The notes beneath the pieces were generated by a model that saw nothing but the letters and a program-made list of their open reading frames with translations, did no database searches and had not been told where the DNA came from. Below are positions 38,010 through 51,040 of a DNA stretch of 64,000 nt, one piece after another. The first letter of the stretch is position 1. Each line of letters opens with the position of its first letter. The stretch comes from Viola odorata. Taxonomy: Eukaryota; Streptophyta; Magnoliopsida; Malpighiales; Violaceae. The position numbers and the translations under genes are program-made. Location of the stretch: positions 8,496,501-8,560,500 of the forward strand of contig OY829539.1 of NCBI GenBank assembly GCA_963691705.1, read 5' to 3'.

Positions 38010-40181
38010 AATTTCTCCATGTACTAATGTACTCGGATTGATATGCAAACTCTATTTTTGTGCTGTGTTATCTGCATTTTGAGTGACTAAACATATAGCC
38101 TTGTTTGCGAGCGAGTGAGTAAACACATATCTGGTGAGGGCTGCTCGTGACTAGGCCTGATATGGAAAAGTTCTACCTTTGGGGTCGGTATCCCAATGCT
38201 TTAATGCAGGTGTGCATCTAGGCAGGAAGCGCCTTATCGAGACCTTGATAATTAACGGGTTTGATCATTCCAGTGCTTTGGTTGTTTGTGTTCATGTTTT
38301 GGGACTGTTTTTAATTTTGTGAATGCTCAAGGGCGACCATTGGGCAGTGTGGGGATATTTGATTACATGTATTTTATGCATGTTTTTCCTTCCATTCTTA
38401 CCTCGATTTAGGCCTTGATACTACTAATTCGCTCGTGTTTCCATCTTTATCGCAGATCAAGGCCAAGAAGCAGAAATGTGCTAAAAGACATACTTTCTGG
38501 GCAATTTCAGAAGAGTTTAAGCTTCAAGACTAGCGTCGAGACCATAGACACCAATTTCTCCATGTACTAATGTACTCGGATTGATATGCAAACTCTATTT
38601 TTGTGCTGTGTTATCTGCATTTTGAGTGACTAAACATATAGCCTTGTTTGCGAGCGAGTGAGTAAACACATATCTGGTGAGGGCTGCTCGTGACTAGGCC
38701 TGATATGGAAAAGTTCTACCTTTGGGGTCGGTATCCCAATGCTTTAATGCAGGTGTGCATCTAGGCAGGAAGCGCCTTATCGAGACCTGGACAATTGACG
38801 GGTTTGATCATTCCAGTGCTTTGGTTGTTTGTGTTAATGTTTTGGTACTGTTTTTAATTTTGTGAATGCTCAAGGGCGACCATTGGGCAGTGTGGGGATA
38901 TTTGATTACATGTATTTTATGCATGTTTTTCCTTCCATTCTTACCTCGATTTAGGCCTTGATACTACTAATTCGCTCCTGTTTCCATCTTTATCGCAGAT
39001 CAAGGTCAAGAAGGAGAAATGTGCGAAAAGACATACTTTCTGGGCAATTTCAGAAGAGTTTATGCTTCAAGACTAGCGTCGAGACCATAGACACCAATTT
39101 CTCCATGTACTAATGTACTCGGATTGATATGCAAACTCTATTTTTGTGCTGTGTTATCTGCATTTTGAGTGACTAAACATATAGCCTTGTTTGCGAGCGA
39201 GTGAGTAAACACATATCTGGTGAGGGCTGCTCGTGACTAGGCCTGATGTGGAAAAGTTCTACCTTTGGGGTCGGTATCCCAATGCTTTAATGCAGGTGTG
39301 CATCTAGGCAGGAAGCGCCTTATCGAGACCTTGATAATTAACGGGTTTGATCATTCCAGTGCTTTGGTTGTTTGTGTTCATGTTTTGGGACTGTTTTTAA
39401 TTTTGTGAATGCTCAAGGGCGACCATTGGGCAGTGTGGGGATATTTGATTACATGTATTTTATGCATGTTTTTCCTTCCATTCTTACCTCGATTTAGGCC
39501 TTGATACTACTAATTCGCTCGTGTTTCCATCTTTATCGCAGATCAAGGCCAAGAAGCAGAAATGTGCTAAAAGACATACTTTCTGGGCAATTTCAGAAGA
39601 GTTTAAGCTTCAAGACTAGCGTCGAGACCATAGACACCAATTTCTCCATGTACTAATGTACTCGGATTGATATGCAAACTCTATTTTTGTGCTGTGTTAT
39701 CTGCATTTTGAGTGACTAAACATATAGCCTTGTTTGCGAGCGAGTGAGTAAACACATATCTGGTGAGGGCTGCTCGTGACTAGGCCTGATATGGAAAAGT
39801 TCTACCTTTGGGGTCGGTATCCCAATGCTTTAATGCAGGTGTGCATCTAGGCAGGAAGCGCCTTATCGAGACCTGGACAATTGACGGGTTTGATCATTCC
39901 AGTGCTTTGGTTGTTTGTGTTAATGTTTTGGTACTGTTTTTAATTTTGTGAATGCTCAAGGGCGACCATTGGGCAGTGTGGGGATATTTGATTACATGTA
40001 TTTTATGCATGTTTTTCCTTCCATTCTTACCTCGATTTAGGCCTTGATACTACTAATTCGCTCCTGTTTCCATCTTTATCGCAGATCAAGGTCAAGAAGG
40101 AGAAATGTGCGAAAAGACATACTTTCTGGGCAATTTCAGAAGAGTTTATGCTTCAAGACTAGCGTCGAGACCATAGACACC
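38010..40181. repeat. I-K dimer block, M71-M74
   Basis: Order: I-like, K, I-like, K. Both K copies (38553 and 39639) share A284, T454 (AAGGTCAAG), T511 (TTTATGCTT) and the A tail (C426, G462, G473), while their front is G-like. They sit 1086 bp apart, a dimer duplication. The two I-like monomers lack G90, and M73 has G153. T454 changes one arm of the inverted repeat in both K copies. Confidence 0.8.
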
Positions 40182-42353
40182 AATTTCTCCATGTACTAAT
40201 GTACTCGGATTGATATGCAAACTCTATTTTTGTGCTGTGTTATCTGCATTTTGAGTGACTAAACATATAGCCTTGTTTGCGAGCGAGTGAGTAAACACAT
40301 ATCTGGTGAGGGCTGCTCGTGACTAGGCCTGATGTGGAAAAGTTCTACCTTTGGGGTCGGTATCCCAATGCTTTAATGCAGGTGTGCATCTAGGCAGGAA
40401 GCGCCTTATCGAGACCTTGATAATTAACGGGTTTGATCATTCCAGTGCTTTGGTTGTTTGTGTTCATGTTTTGGGACAGTTTTTAATTTTGTGAATGCTC
40501 AAGGGCGAGCATTGGGCAGTGTGGGGATATTTGATTACATGTATTTTATGCATGTTTTTCCTTCCATTCTTACCTCGATTTAGGCCTTGATACTACTAAT
40601 TCGCTCCTGTTTCCATCTTTATCGCAGATCAAGGCCAAGAAGGAGAAATGTGCGAAAAGACATACTTTCTGGGCAATTTCAGAAGAGTTTAAGCTTCAAG
40701 ACTAGCGTCGAGACCATAGAGACCAATTTCTCCATGTACTAATGTACTCGGATTGATATGCAAACTCTATTTTTGTGCTGTGTTATCTGCATTTTGAGTG
40801 ACTAAACATATAGCCTTGTTTGCGAGCGAGTGAGTAAACACATATCTGGTGAGGGCTGCTCGTGACTAGGCCTGATGTGGAAAAGTTCTACCTTTGGGGT
40901 CGGTATCCCAATGCTTTAATGCAGGTGTGCATCTAGGCAGGAAGCGCCTTATCGAGACCTGGACAATTGACGGGTTTGATCATTCCAGTGCTTTGGTTGT
41001 TTGTGTTCATGTTTTGGTACTGTTTTTAATTTTGTGAATGCTCAAGGGCGACCATTGGGCAGTGTGGGGATATTTGATTACATGTATTTTATGAATGTTT
41101 TTCCTTCCATTCTTACCTCGATTTAGGCCTTGATACTACTAATTCGCTCGTGTTTCCATCTTTATCGCAGATCAAGGCCAAGAAGCAGAAATGTGCTAAA
41201 AGACATACTTTCTGGGAAATTTCAGAAGAGTTTAAGCTTCAAGACTAGCGTCAAGACCATAGACACCAATTTCTCCATGTACTAATGTACTCGGATTGAT
41301 ATGCAAACTCTATTTTTGTGCTGTGTTATCTGCATTTTGAGTGACTAAACATATAGCCTTGTTTGCGAGCGAGTGAGTAAACACATATCTGGTGAGGGTT
41401 GCTCGTGACTAGGCCTGATATGGAAAAGTTCTACCTTTGGGGTCTGTATCCCAATGCTTTAATGCAGGTGTGCATCTAGGCAGGAAGCGCCTTATCGAGA
41501 CCTGGACAATTGACGGGTTTGATCATTCCAGTGCTTTGGTTGTTTGTGTTCATGTTTTGGTACTGTTTTTAATTTTGTGAATGCTCAAGGGCGACCATTG
41601 GGCAGTGTAGGGATATTTGATTACATGTATTTTATGCATGTTTTTCCTTCCATTCTTACCTCGATTTAGGCCTTGATACTACTAATTCGCTCGTGTTTCC
41701 ATCTTTATCGCAGATCAAGGCCAAGAAGCAGAAATGTGCTAAAAGACATACTTTCTGAGCAATTTCAGAAGAGTTTAAGCTTCAAGACTAGCGTCGAGAC
41801 CATAGACACCAATTTCTCCATGTACTAATGTACTCGGATTGATATGCAAACTCTATTTTTGTGCTGTGTTATCTGCATTTTGAGTGACTAAACATATAGC
41901 CTTGTTTGCGAGCGAGTGAGTAAACACATATCTGGTGAGGGCTGCTCGTGACTAGGCCTGATATGGAAAAGTTCTACCTTTGGGGTCGGTATCCCAATGC
42001 TTTAATGCAGGTGTGCATCTAGGCAGGAAGCGCCTTATCGAGACCTGGACAATTGACGGGTTTGATCATTCCAGTGCTTTGGTTGTTTGTGTTCATGTTT
42101 TGGTACTGTTTCTAATTTTGTGAATGCTCAAGGGCGACCATTGGGCAGTGTGGGGATATTTGATTACATGTATTTTATGCATGTTTTTCCTTCCATTCTT
42201 ACCTCGATTTAGGCCTTGATACTACTAATTCACTCGTGTTTCCATCTTTATCGCAGATCAAGGCCAAGAAGCAGAAATGTGCTAAAAGACATACTTTCTG
42301 GGCAATTTCAGAAGAGTTTAAGCTTCAAGACTAGCGTCGAGACCATAGACACC
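40182..42353. repeat. A-B-C-G module, M75-M78
   Basis: Fifth copy of the A-B-C module. Private changes: G540 in M75, A529 in M76, T178 in M77 and A422 in M78. M78 also has C302 (TGTTTCTAATT), shared only with M81. Confidence 0.83.
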
Positions 42354-45068
42354 AATTTCTCCATGTACTAATGTACTCGGATTGATATGCAAACTCTATT
42401 TTTGTGCTGTGTTATCTGCATTTTGAGTGACTAAACATATAGCCTTGTTTGCGAGCGAGTGAGTAAACACATATCTGGTGAGGGCTGCTCGTGACTAGCC
42501 CTGATGTGGAAAAGTTCTACCTTTGGGGTCGGTATCCCAATGCTTTAATGCAGGTGTGCATCTAGGCAGGAAGCGCCTTATCGAGACCTGGACAATTGAC
42601 GGGTTTGATCATTCCAGTGCTTTGGTTGTTTGTGTTCATGTTTTGGTACTGTTTTTAATTTTGTGAATGCTCAAGGGCGACCATTGGGCAGTGTGGGGAT
42701 ATTTGATTACATGTATTTTATGCATGTTTTTCCTTCCATTCTTACCTCGATTTAGGCCTTGATACTACTAATTCGCTCGTGTTTCCATCTTTATCGCAGA
42801 TCAAGGCCAAGAAGCAGAAATGTGCTAAAAGACATACTTTCTGGGCAATTTCAGAAGAGTTTAAGCTTCAAGACTAGCGTCGAGACCATAGACACCAATT
42901 TCTCCATGTACTAATGTACTCGGATTGATATGCAAACTTTATTTTTGTGCTGTGTTATCTGCATTTTGAGTGACTAAACATATAGCCTTGTTTGCGAGCG
43001 AGTGAGTAAACACATATCTGGTGAGGGTTGCTCGTGACTAGGCCTGATATGGAAAAGTTCTACCTTTGGGGTCGGTATCCCAATGCTTTAATGCAGGTGT
43101 GCATCTAGGCAGGAAGCGCCTTATCGAGACCTTGATAATTAACGGGTTTGATCATTCCAGTGCTTTGGTTGTTTGTGTTCATGTTTTGGTACTGTTTTTA
43201 ATTTTGTGAATGCTCAAGGGCGACCATTGGGCAGTGTAGGGATATTTGATTACATGTATTTTATGCATGTTTTTCCTTCCATTCTTACCTCGATTTAGGC
43301 CTTGATACTACTAATTCGCTCGTGTTTCCATCTTTATCGCAGATCAAGGCCAAGAAGCAGAAATGTGCTAAAAGACATACTTTCTGAGCAATTTCAGAAG
43401 AGTTTAAGCTTCAAGACTAGCGTCGAGACCATAGACACCAATTTCTCCATGTACTAATGTACTCGGATTGATATGCAAACTCTATTTTTGTGCTGTGTTA
43501 TCTGCATTTTGAGTGACTAAACATATAGCCTTGTTTGCGAGCGAGTGAGTAAACACATATCTGGTGAGGGCTGCTCGTGACTAGGCCTGATATGGAAAAG
43601 TTCTACCTTTGGGGTCGGTATCCCAATGCTTTAATGCAGGTGTGCATCTAGGCAGGAAGCGCCTTATCGAGACCTGGACAATTGACGGGTTTGATCATTC
43701 CAGTGCTTTGGTTGTTTGTGTTCATGTTTTGGTACTGTTTCTAATTTTGTGAATGCTCAAGGGCGACCATTGGGCAGTGTGGGGATATTTGATTACATGT
43801 ATTTTATGCATGTTTTTCCTTCCATTCTTACCTCGATTTAGGCCTTGATACTACTAATTCGCTCGTGTTTCCATCTTTATCGCAGATCAAGGCCAAGAAG
43901 CAGAAATGTGCTAAAAGACATACTTTCTGGGCAATTTCAGAAGAGTTTAAGCTTCAAGACTAGCGTCGAGACCATAGACACCAATTTCTCCATGTACTAA
44001 TGTACTCGGATTGATATGCAAACTCTATTTTTGTGCTGTGTTATCTGCATTTTGAGTGACTAAACATATAGCCTTGTTTGCGAGCGAGTGAGTAAACACA
44101 TATCTGGTGAGGGCTGCTCGTGACTAGCCCTGATGTGGAAAAGTTCTACCTTTGGGGTCGGTATCCCAATGCTTTAATGCAGGTGTGCATCTAGGCAGGA
44201 AGCGCCTTATCGAGACCTGGACAATTGACGGGTTTGATCATTCCAGTGCTTTGGTTGTTTGTGTTCATGTTTTGGTACTGTTTTTAATTTTGTGAATGCT
44301 CAAGGGCGACCATTGGGCAGTGTGGGGATATTTGATTACATGTATTTTATGCATGTTTTTCCTTCCATTCTTACCTCGATTTAGGCCTTGATACTACTAA
44401 TTCGCTCGTGTTTCCATCTTTATCGCAGATCAAGGCCAAGAAGCAGAAATGTGCTAAAAGACATACTTTCTGGGCAATTTCAGAAGAGTTTAAGCTTCAA
44501 GACTAGCGTCGAGACCATAGACACCAATTTCTCCATGTACTAATGTACTCGGATTGATATGCAAACTTTATTTTTGTGCTGTGTTATCTGCATTTTGAGT
44601 GACTAAACATATAGCCTTGTTTGCGAGCGAGTGAGTAAACACATATCTGGTGAGGGTTGCTCGTGACTAGGCCTGATATGGAAAAGTTCTACCTTTGGGG
44701 TCGGTATCCCAATGCTTTAATGCAGGTGTGCATCTAGGCAGGAAGCGCCTTATCGAGACCTTGATAATTAACGGGTTTGATCATTCCAGTGCTTTGGTTG
44801 TTTGTGTTCATGTTTTGGTACTGTTTTTAATTTTGTGAATGCTCAAGGGCGACCATTGGGCAGTGTAGGGATATTTGATTACATGTATTTTATGCATGTT
44901 TTTCCTTCCATTCTTACCTCGATTTAGGCCTTGATACTACTAATTCGCTCGTGTTTCCATCTTTATCGCAGATCAAGGCCAAGAAGCAGAAATGTGCTAA
45001 AAGACATACTTTCTGAGCAATTTCAGAAGAGTTTAAGCTTCAAGACTAGCGTCGAGACCATAGACACC
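41811..45068. repeat. Tandem trimer duplication M78-80 and M81-83
   Basis: Two 1629-bp copies, 41811-43439 and 43440-45068, each G(C302)-Hc-C2. The shared rare marks are C302 in the first, C146 in the second, and T43 (AACTTTATT) with the T237/T240/A245 patch in the third. The only difference I found is the private A422 in M78. M84 (45069) is a G without C302, so the series does not continue in the same form. Confidence 0.82.
42897..43439. repeat. C2 monomer with conversion patch (M80; also M83 at 44526)
   Basis: A type C monomer on both sides (T132, A153 before; T294, T297, A342, A491 after) but with the A/I-type block T237, T240, A245 in the middle. The foreign patch must lie within p154-293, so it is at most about 140 bp. 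A double exchange or a short gene-conversion tract explains it; a single crossover does not. T43 is an additional private mark shared with M83. Confidence 0.75.
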
Positions 45069-45611
45069 AATTTCTCCATGTACTAATGTACTCGGATTGA
45101 TATGCAAACTCTATTTTTGTGCTGTGTTATCTGCATTTTGAGTGACTAAACATATAGCCTTGTTTGCGAGCGAGTGAGTAAACACATATCTGGTGAGGGC
45201 TGCTCGTGACTAGGCCTGATATGGAAAAGTTCTACCTTTGGGGTCGGTATCCCAATGCTTTAATGCAGGTGTGCATCTAGGCAGGAAGCGCCTTATCGAG
45301 ACCTGGACAATTGACGGGTTTGATCATTCCAGTGCTTTGGTTGTTTGTGTTCATGTTTTGGTACTGTTTTTAATTTTGTGAATGCTCAAGGGCGACCATT
45401 GGGCAGTGTGGGGATATTTGATTACATGTATTTTATGCATGTTTTTCCTTCCATTCTTACCTCGATTTAGGCCTTGATACTACTAATTCGCTCGTGTTTC
45501 CATCTTTATCGCAGATCAAGGCCAAGAAGCAGAAATGTGCTAAAAGACATACTTTCTGGGCAATTTCAGAAGAGTTTAAGCTTCAAGACTAGCGTCGAGA
45601 CCATAGACACC

Positions 45612-48325
45612 AATTTCTCCATGTACTAATGTACTCGGATTGATATGCAAACTCTATTTTTGTGCTGTGTTATCTGCATTTTGAGTGACTAAACATATAG
45701 CCTTGTTTGCGAGCGAGTGAGTAAACACATATCTGGTGAGGGCTGCTCGTGACTAGCCCTGATGTGGAAAAGTTCTACCTTTGGGGTCGGTATCCCAATG
45801 CTTTAATGCAGGTGTGCATCTAGGCAGGAAGCGCCTTATCGAGACCTGGACAATTGACGGGTTTGATCATTCCAGTGCTTTGGTTGTTTGTGTTCATGTT
45901 TTGGTACAGTTTTTAATTTTGTGAATGCTCAAGGGCGACCATTGGGCAGTGTGGGGATATTTGATTACATGTATTTTATGCATGTTTTTCCTTCCATTCT
46001 TACCTCGATTTAGGCCTTGATACTACTAATTCGCTCCTGTTTCCATCTTTATCGCAGATCAAGGCCAAGAAGGAGAAATGTGCGAAAAGACATACTTTCT
46101 GGGAAATTTCAGAAGAGTTTAAGCTTCAAGACTAGCGTCGAGACCATAGACACCAATTTCTCCATGTACTAATGTACTCGGATTGATATGCAAACTCTAT
46201 TTTTGTGCTGTGTTATCTGCATTTTGAGTGACTAAACATATAGCCTTGTTTGCGAGCGAGTGAGTAAACACATATCTGGTGAGGGCTGCTCGTGACTAGG
46301 CCTGATGTGGAAAAGTTCTACCTTTGGGGTCGGTATCCCAATGCTTTAATGCAGGTGTACATCTAGGCAGGAAGCGCCTTATCGAGACCTGGACAATTGA
46401 CGGGTTTGATCATTCCAGTGCTTTGGTTGTTTGTGTTCATGTTTTGGTACTGTTTTTAATTTTGTGAATGCTCAAGGGCGACCATTGGGCAGTGTGGGGA
46501 TATTTGATTACATGTATTTTATGCATGTTTTTCCTTCCATTCTTACCTCGATTTAGGCCTTGATACTACTAATTCGCTCGTGTTTCCATCTTTATCGCAG
46601 ATCAAGGCCAAGAAGCAGAAATGTGCTAAAAGACATACTTTCTGGGAAATTTCAGAAGAGTTTAAGCTTCAAGACTAGCGTCGAGACCATAGACACCAAT
46701 TTCTCCATGTACTAATGTACTCGGATTGATATGCAAACTCTATTTTTGTGCTGTGTTATCTGCATTTTGAGTGACTAAACATATAGGCTTGTTTGCGAGC
46801 GAGTGAGTAAACACATATCTGGTGAGGGCTGCTCGTGACTAGGCCTGATATGGAAAAGTTCTACCTTTGGGGTCGGTATCCCAATGCTTTAATGCAGGTG
46901 TGCATCTAGGCAGGAAGCGCCTTATCGAGACCTTGATAATTAACGGGTTTGATCATTCCAGTGCTTTGGTTGTTTGTGTTCATGTTTTGGGACTGTTTTT
47001 AATTTTGTGAATGCTCAAGGGCGACATTGGGCAGTGTGGGGATATTTGATTACATGTATTTTATGCATGTTTTTCCTTCCATTCTTACCTCGATTTAGGC
47101 CTTGATACTACTAATTCGCTCGTGTTTCCATCTTTATCGCAGATCAAGGCCAAGAAGCAGAAATGTGCTAAAAGACATACTTTCTGGGCAATTTCAGAAG
47201 AGTTTAAGCTTCAAGACTAGCGTCGAGACCATAGACACCAATTTCTCCATGTACTAATGTACTCGGATTGATATGCAAACTCTATTTTTGTGCTGTGTTA
47301 TCTGCATTTTGAGTGACTAAACATATAGCCTTGTTTGCGAGCGAGTGAGTAAACACATATCTGGTGAGGGCTGCTCGTGACTAGGCCTGATATGGAAAAG
47401 TTCTACCTTTGGGGTCGGTATCCCAATGCTTTAATGCAGGTGTGCATCTAGGCAGGAAGCGCCTTATCGAGACCTTGATAATTAACGGGTTTGATCATTC
47501 CAGTGCTTTGGTTGTTTGTGTTCATGTTTTGGGACAGTTTTTAATTTTGTGAATGCTCAAGGGCGAGCATTGGGCAGTGTGGGGATATTTGATTACATGT
47601 ATTTTATGCATGTTTTTCCTTCCATTCTTACCTCGATTTAGGCCTTGATACTACTAATTCGCTCCTGTTTCCATCTTTATCGCAGATCAAGGCCAAGAAG
47701 GAGAAATGTGCGAAAAGACATACTTTCTGGGCAATTTCAGAAGAGTTTAAGCTTCAAGACTAGCGTCGAGACCATAGACACCAATTTCTCCATGTACTAA
47801 TGTACTCGGATTGATATGCAAACTCTATTTTTGTGCTGTGTTATCTGCATTTTGAGTGACTAAACATATAGCCTTGTTTGCGAGCGAGTGAGTAAACACA
47901 TATCTGGTGAGGGCTGCTCGTGACTAGGCCTGATGTGGAAAAGTTCTACCTTTGGGGTCGGTATCCCAATGCTTTAATGCAGGTGTGCATCTAGGCAGGA
48001 AGCGCCTTATCGAGACCTGGACAATTGACGGGTTTGATCATTCCAGTGCTTTGGTTGTTTGTGTTCATGTTTTGGTACTGTTTTTAATTTTGTGAATGCT
48101 CAAGGGCGACCATTGGGCAGTGTGGGGATATTTGATTACATGTATTTTATGCATGTTTTTCCTTCCATTCTTACCTCGATTTAGGCCTTGATACTACTAA
48201 TTCGCTCGTGTTTCCATCTTTATCGCAGATCAAGGCCAAGAAGCAGAAATGTGCTAAAAGACATACTTTCTGGGCAATTTCAGAAGAGTTTAAGCTTCAA
48301 GACTAGCGTCGAGACCATAGACACC
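45612..48325. repeat. Mosaic block M85-M89
   Basis: Order: M85, B2, I, A-like, H. M85 is the most patched monomer: C146, G153, the G237 block, T294 with A297 (GGTACAG), C328, then the A tail C426, G462, G473, and finally A493. M86 has private A205. M87 carries the second one-base deletion. M88 is type A but with A153, which suggests a G or I front joined to an A body between p154 and p236. Confidence 0.78.
47025..47026. other. Single-base deletion in M87
   Basis: GCGACCATT becomes GCGACATT, making M87 542 bp. As in M70, the change shortens a two-base homopolymer and may be a consensus error. Confidence 0.85.
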
Positions 48326-48868
48326 AATTTCTCCATGTACTAATGTACTCGGATTGATATGCAAACTCTATTTTTGTGCTGTGTTATCTGCATTTTGAGT
48401 GACTAAACATATAGCCTTGTTTGCGAGCGAGTGAGTAAACACATATCTGGTGAGGGCTGCTCGTGACTAGCCCTGATGTGGAAAAGTTCTACCTTTGGGG
48501 TCGGTATCCCAATGCTTTAATGCAGGTGTGCATCTAGGCAGGAAGCGCCTTATCGAGTCCTTGATAATTAACGGGTTTGATCATTCCAGTGCTTTGGTTG
48601 TTTGTGTTCATGTTTTGGGACAGTTTTTAATTTTGTGAATGCTCAAGGGCGAGCATTGGGCAGTGTGGGGATATTTGATTACATGTATTTTATGCATGTT
48701 TTTCCTTCCATTCTTACCTCGATTTAGGCCTTGATACTACTAATTCGCTCCTGTTTCCATCTTTATCGCAGATCAAGGCCAAGAAGCAGAAATGTGCTAA
48801 AAGACATACTTTCTGGGAAATTTCAGAAGAGTTTAAGCTTCAAGACTAGCGTCGAGACCATAGACACC
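48326..48868. repeat. M90, Ac/B2 hybrid monomer (also M96 at 51584)
   Basis: It carries C146, T237/T240/A245, GGGACAG, G328 and C426 of an Ac monomer, then C462, T473 and A493 of a B2 monomer, so the switch lies in p427-461. It is followed directly by I. Elsewhere (M64-66, M101-103, M104-106) the order is Ac, B2, I. Fusion of adjacent Ac and B2 by in-register crossover removes exactly one monomer and gives this arrangement. Confidence 0.8.
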
Positions 48869-50497
48869 AATTTCTCCATGTACTAATGTACTCGGATTGA
48901 TATGCAAACTCTATTTTTGTGCTGTGTTATCTGCATTTTGAGTGACTAAACATATAGGCTTGTTTGCGAGCGAGTGAGTAAACACATATCTGGTGAGGGC
49001 TGCTCGTGACTAGGCCTGATATGGAAAAGTTCTACCTTTGGGGTCGGTATCCCAATGCTTTAATGCAGGTGTGCATCTAGGCAGGAAGCGCCTTATCGAG
49101 ACCTTGATAATTAACGGGTTTGATCATTCCAGTGCTTTGGTTGTTTGTGTTCATGTTTTGGGACTGTTTTTAATTTTGTGAATGCTCAAGGGCGACCATT
49201 GGGCAGTGTGGGGATATTTGATTACATGTATTTTATGCATGTTTTTCCTTCCATTCTTACCTCGATTTAGGCCTTGATACTACTAATTCGCTCGTGTTTC
49301 CATCTTTATCGCAGATCAAGGCCATGAAGCAGAAATGTGCTAAAAGACATACTTTCTGGGCAATTTCAGAAGAGTTTAAGCTTCAAGACTAGCGTCGAGA
49401 CCATAGACACCAATTTCTCCATGTACTAATGTACTCGGATTGATATGCAAACTCTATTTTTGTGCTGTGTTATCTGCATTTTGAGTGACTAAACATATAG
49501 CCTTGTTTGCGAGCGAGTGAGTAAACACATATCTGGTGAGGGCTGCTCGTGACTAGGCCTGATATGGAAAAGTTCTACCTTTGGGGTCGGTATCCCAATG
49601 CTTTAATGCAGGTGTGCATCTAGGCAGGAAGCGCCTTATCGAGACCTGGACAATTGACGGGTTTGATCATTCCAGTGCTTTGGTTGTTTGTGTTCATGTT
49701 TTGGTACTGTTTTTAATTTTGTGAATGCTCAAGGGCGACCATTGGGCAGTGTGGGGATATTTGATTACATGTATTTTATGCATGTTTTTCCTTCCATTCT
49801 TACCTCGATTTAGGCCTTGATACTACTAATTCGCTCGTGTTTCCATCTTTATCGCAGATCAAGGCCAATAAGCAGAAATGTGCTAAAAGACATACTTTCT
49901 GGGAAATTTCAGAAGAGTTTAAGCTTCAAGACTAGCGTCGAGACCATAGACACCAATTTCTCCATGTACTAATGTACTCGGATTGATATGCAAACTCTAT
50001 TTTTGTGCTGTGTTATCTGCATTTTGAGTGACTAAACATATAGCCTTGTTTGCGAGCGAGTGAGTAAACACATATCTGGTGAGGGCTGCTCGTGACTAGG
50101 CCTGATATGGAAAAGTTCTACCTTTGGGGTCGGTATCCCAATGCTTTAATGCAGGTGTGCATCTAGGCAGGAAGCGCCTTATCGAGACCTGGACAATTGA
50201 CGGGTTTGATCATTCCAGTGCTTTGGTTGTTTGTGTTCATGTTTTGGTACTGTTTTTGATTTTGTGAATGCTCAAGGGCGACCATTGGGCAGTGTGGGGA
50301 TATTTGATTACATGTATTTTATGCATGTTTTTCCTTCCATTCTTACCTCGATTTAGGCCTTGATACTACTAATTCGCTCGTGTTTCCATCTTTATCGCAG
50401 ATCAAGGCCAAGAAGCAGAAATGTGCTAAAAGACATACTTTCTGGGCAATTTCAGAAGAGTTTAAGCTTCAAGACTAGCGTCGAGACCATAGACACC

Positions 50498-51040
50498 AAT
50501 TTCTCCATGTACTAATGTACTCGGATTGATATGCAAACTCTATTTTTGTGCTGTGTTATCTGCATTTTGAGTGACTAAACATATAGCCTTGTTTGCGAGC
50601 GAGTGAGTAAACACATATCTGGTGAGGGCTGCTCGTGACTAGCCCTGATGTGGAAAAGTTCTACCTTTGGGGTCGGTATCCCAATGCTTTAATGCAGGTG
50701 TGCATCTAGGCAGGAAGCGCCTTATCGAGACCTTGATAATTAACGGGTTTGATCATTCCAGTGCTTTGGTTGTTTGTGTTCATGTTTTGGGACTGTTTTT
50801 AATTTTGTGAATGCTCAAGGGCGACCATTGGGCAGTGTGGGGATATTTGATTACATGTATTTTATGCATGTTTTTCCTTCCATTCTTACCTCGATTTAGG
50901 CCTTGATACTACTAATTCGCTCGTGTTTCCATCTTTATCGCAGATCAAGGCCAAGAAGCAGAAATGTGCTAAAAGACATACTTTCTGGGCAATTTCAGAA
51001 GAGTTTAAGCTTCAAGACTAGCGTCGAGACCATAGACACC
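50498..51040. repeat. M94, Ac/I hybrid monomer
   Basis: The front is Ac (C146, G153) and the rest is I-like (T237 block, GGGACTG, C328, G426, C462, T473), with the switch in p154-296. It is followed by G, as I is at M66-67 and M68-69. This fits a crossover between Ac and I of an Ac-B2-I trimer with loss of two monomer lengths. Confidence 0.72.
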
